The notes under the pieces are model-generated. The model was not told the origin of the DNA. It did not search any database and saw only the letters and a program-made list of their open reading frames with translations. Made by a program: the position numbers and the translations under genes. From CAWBLP01 sp963789495 (lineage in GTDB: Bacteria > Pseudomonadota > Alphaproteobacteria > Acetobacterales > Acetobacteraceae), in NCBI GenBank assembly GCA_963789495.1, contig CAWBLP010000012.1, positions 248,001-312,000 of the forward strand: 64,000 nt of DNA, read 5' to 3'. Every line of letters starts with the position of its first letter. Within the stretch, counting starts at the first letter, position 1. Positions 63,128 through 64,000 of the stretch are shown here, one piece after another.

Positions 63128-64000
63128 TGTCCCGGCGCGGCCGCCTGCTGGTGGCGGCGGTTCTCGTGCTGGCGGTGGTCGGCGCGATCGGCTGGTACAA
63201 GCTGCTGCGACAGGAGCATATACGTTACGCGTCGGACGTCGACGCCTTCAAATACGGTTCGGTGGGCGTCGAGCCGGCGGCCGGATTGCCCTATTCGGTC
63301 TGGACCGTGCTGCCGGAGGTGTTCGCGGACCGCGTCGGCGGCCCCGGCGGATACGCCGCATTTGGTTTCATCTGGGAAAATGGTCACGACACCCCGATCG
63401 GCCTGCCGGTCGAGGTTGTCGGCTTTCCGCGTGTCGGACTGAACTGCGGTCTCTGCCATATCGGCAGCGTGCGGGAGACGGCCACGTCGCCGCGCCAGAT
63501 CCTGATCGGTGCACCGAACAGCACGCTGGATGCGCAACGCTATTTCCGCTTCCTGTTCGGCGCGGCGGGGGATGCACGCTTCACGCCGGATGTGCTGATC
63601 CCGGCAATCGAACGTCATCGGCCGATTTCATTTCTAGACAAGTTACTGCTGCGCTTTCTGATTATTCCGCAGTTTCGCGACGCATTGCTGGCGCAACAGC
63701 GCCAGCTCTGGTGGATGGATACGGTGCCGGACTGGGGGCCCGGACGTGTCGACCCGTTCAACCCGGCGAAAGTGCAGCTGATCCACCAGCCGTGGGACGG
63801 CAGCATCGGCGCGGCGCGCATGGTGCCGCTGTGGGATTGGAACGATCGCGCACATTTCGGCCTCCATCGCGATGGGCTGAATACCTCGCTGATTGAGATT
63901 TTCCTGAACTCCGGAATTGGCAACGGCGCGACGAATGCAACGATCGATCTCGCCGTACTGAAGCGGTTGCAAGGCTGGATTGGCAGCCTGAAGCCGCCCG
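63127..64000 (+). CDS. second RoxA-like c-type cytochrome, partial (runs off the window)
   Basis: At least 291 residues, open to the window end. N-terminal anchor (LLVAAVLVLAVVGAIGW), then DAFKYGSVGVEPAAGLPYSVW, GGYAAFGFIWENGHDTPIGL and haem site CGLCH (107-111) with the same layout as the preceding cytochrome, and a shared W-G-P-G-R-V-D-x-F-N-P block. It is therefore a paralogue from tandem duplication. The second haem site should lie just beyond position 64000. Starts by one-base overlap (TGATG) with the membrane-protein gene. Confidence 0.85.
   Translation, partial: MSRRGRLLVAAVLVLAVVGAIGWYKLLRQEHIRYASDVDAFKYGSVGVEPAAGLPYSVWTVLPEVFADRVGGPGGYAAFGFIWENGHDTPIGLPVEVVGFPRVGLNCGLCHIGSVRETATSPRQILIGAPNSTLDAQRYFRFLFGAAGDARFTPDVLIPAIERHRPISFLDKLLLRFLIIPQFRDALLAQQRQLWWMDTVPDWGPGRVDPFNPAKVQLIHQPWDGSIGAARMVPLWDWNDRAHFGLHRDGLNTSLIEIFLNSGIGNGATNATIDLAVLKRLQGWIGSLKPP

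Overview
The window is GC-rich bacterial DNA, most likely from an alphaproteobacterium and probably a member of the Acetobacteraceae. The basis is the rpmI-rplT-pheS-pheT block, an FNR/FixK-type box in front of a DUF6455 gene, families common in that group (HGG-motif repeat protein, DUF488, DUF6455), and GANTC (CcrM-type) sites. The genus cannot be set from the sequence alone.

Layout. 1-10.2 kb is a mobile-element graveyard: a serine recombinase stub, an IS4-family element that splits a RusA-like gene, an IS66-family element, an IS1380-family transposase, two methyltransferases, a nitronate monooxygenase-like enzyme and a decayed DUF262 gene. 10.6-15.8 kb holds a FitAB/VapBC-type toxin-antitoxin pair, a long Pro/Ala-rich repeat protein, nudC, a small lipoprotein, a DUF488 protein and a Bcr/CflA-type exporter. 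15.8-29.4 kb looks catabolic: an HcnABC/OoxAB-like fused flavoprotein, a NitT/TauT-type ABC importer, two amidohydrolase-superfamily enzymes (one dihydropyrimidinase/hydantoinase-like), a CaiB-type CoA-transferase and a thiolase. An IS1202/ISNCY-type element with an 18-bp target duplication sits in the promoter region between the flavoprotein and the importer. 29.7-37.5 kb is core: a COG0523 GTPase with a WD40 partner, DUF6455, rpmI, rplT, pheS and pheT. 37.9-40.4 kb has a divergent epoxide hydrolase-like/LLM-flavoprotein pair separated by a 25-bp tandem array, then tRNA-Gln(TTG). 40.4-52.4 kb is accessory: IS21 remnant, MITE, intact IS21, IS5 remnant, a methyltransferase with an amino-acid-type ABC system whose binding protein is fused to a permease, a beheaded cyclic-peptide-type exporter, an SPFH protein and a TAXI-type binding protein. 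52.5-64 kb is a coherent redox/lipid locus: GMC oxidoreductase and a large dihaem lipoprotein on the minus strand, diverging from a membrane-embedded patatin phospholipase, an OYE-type flavoprotein, a RoxA-like dihaem cytochrome, a 4-TM protein and a second RoxA-like cytochrome that runs off the window.

Two points stand out. First, six apparent single-base frameshifts (tnpC of the IS66 element, the DUF262 gene, the HcnABC-like gene, pheS, and two in the ABC binding-protein/permease gene) all fall on GAGTTC. Each is repaired exactly by reading GAGTC, a GANTC methylation site. They are therefore more likely base-calling errors at methylated sites than real mutations. Second, the 52.5-64 kb locus combines a membrane phospholipase with multiple extracytoplasmic c-type cytochromes and flavoenzymes, and is the best candidate for an undescribed system. 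I infer that it releases and then oxidises or cleaves an unsaturated lipid or terpenoid.
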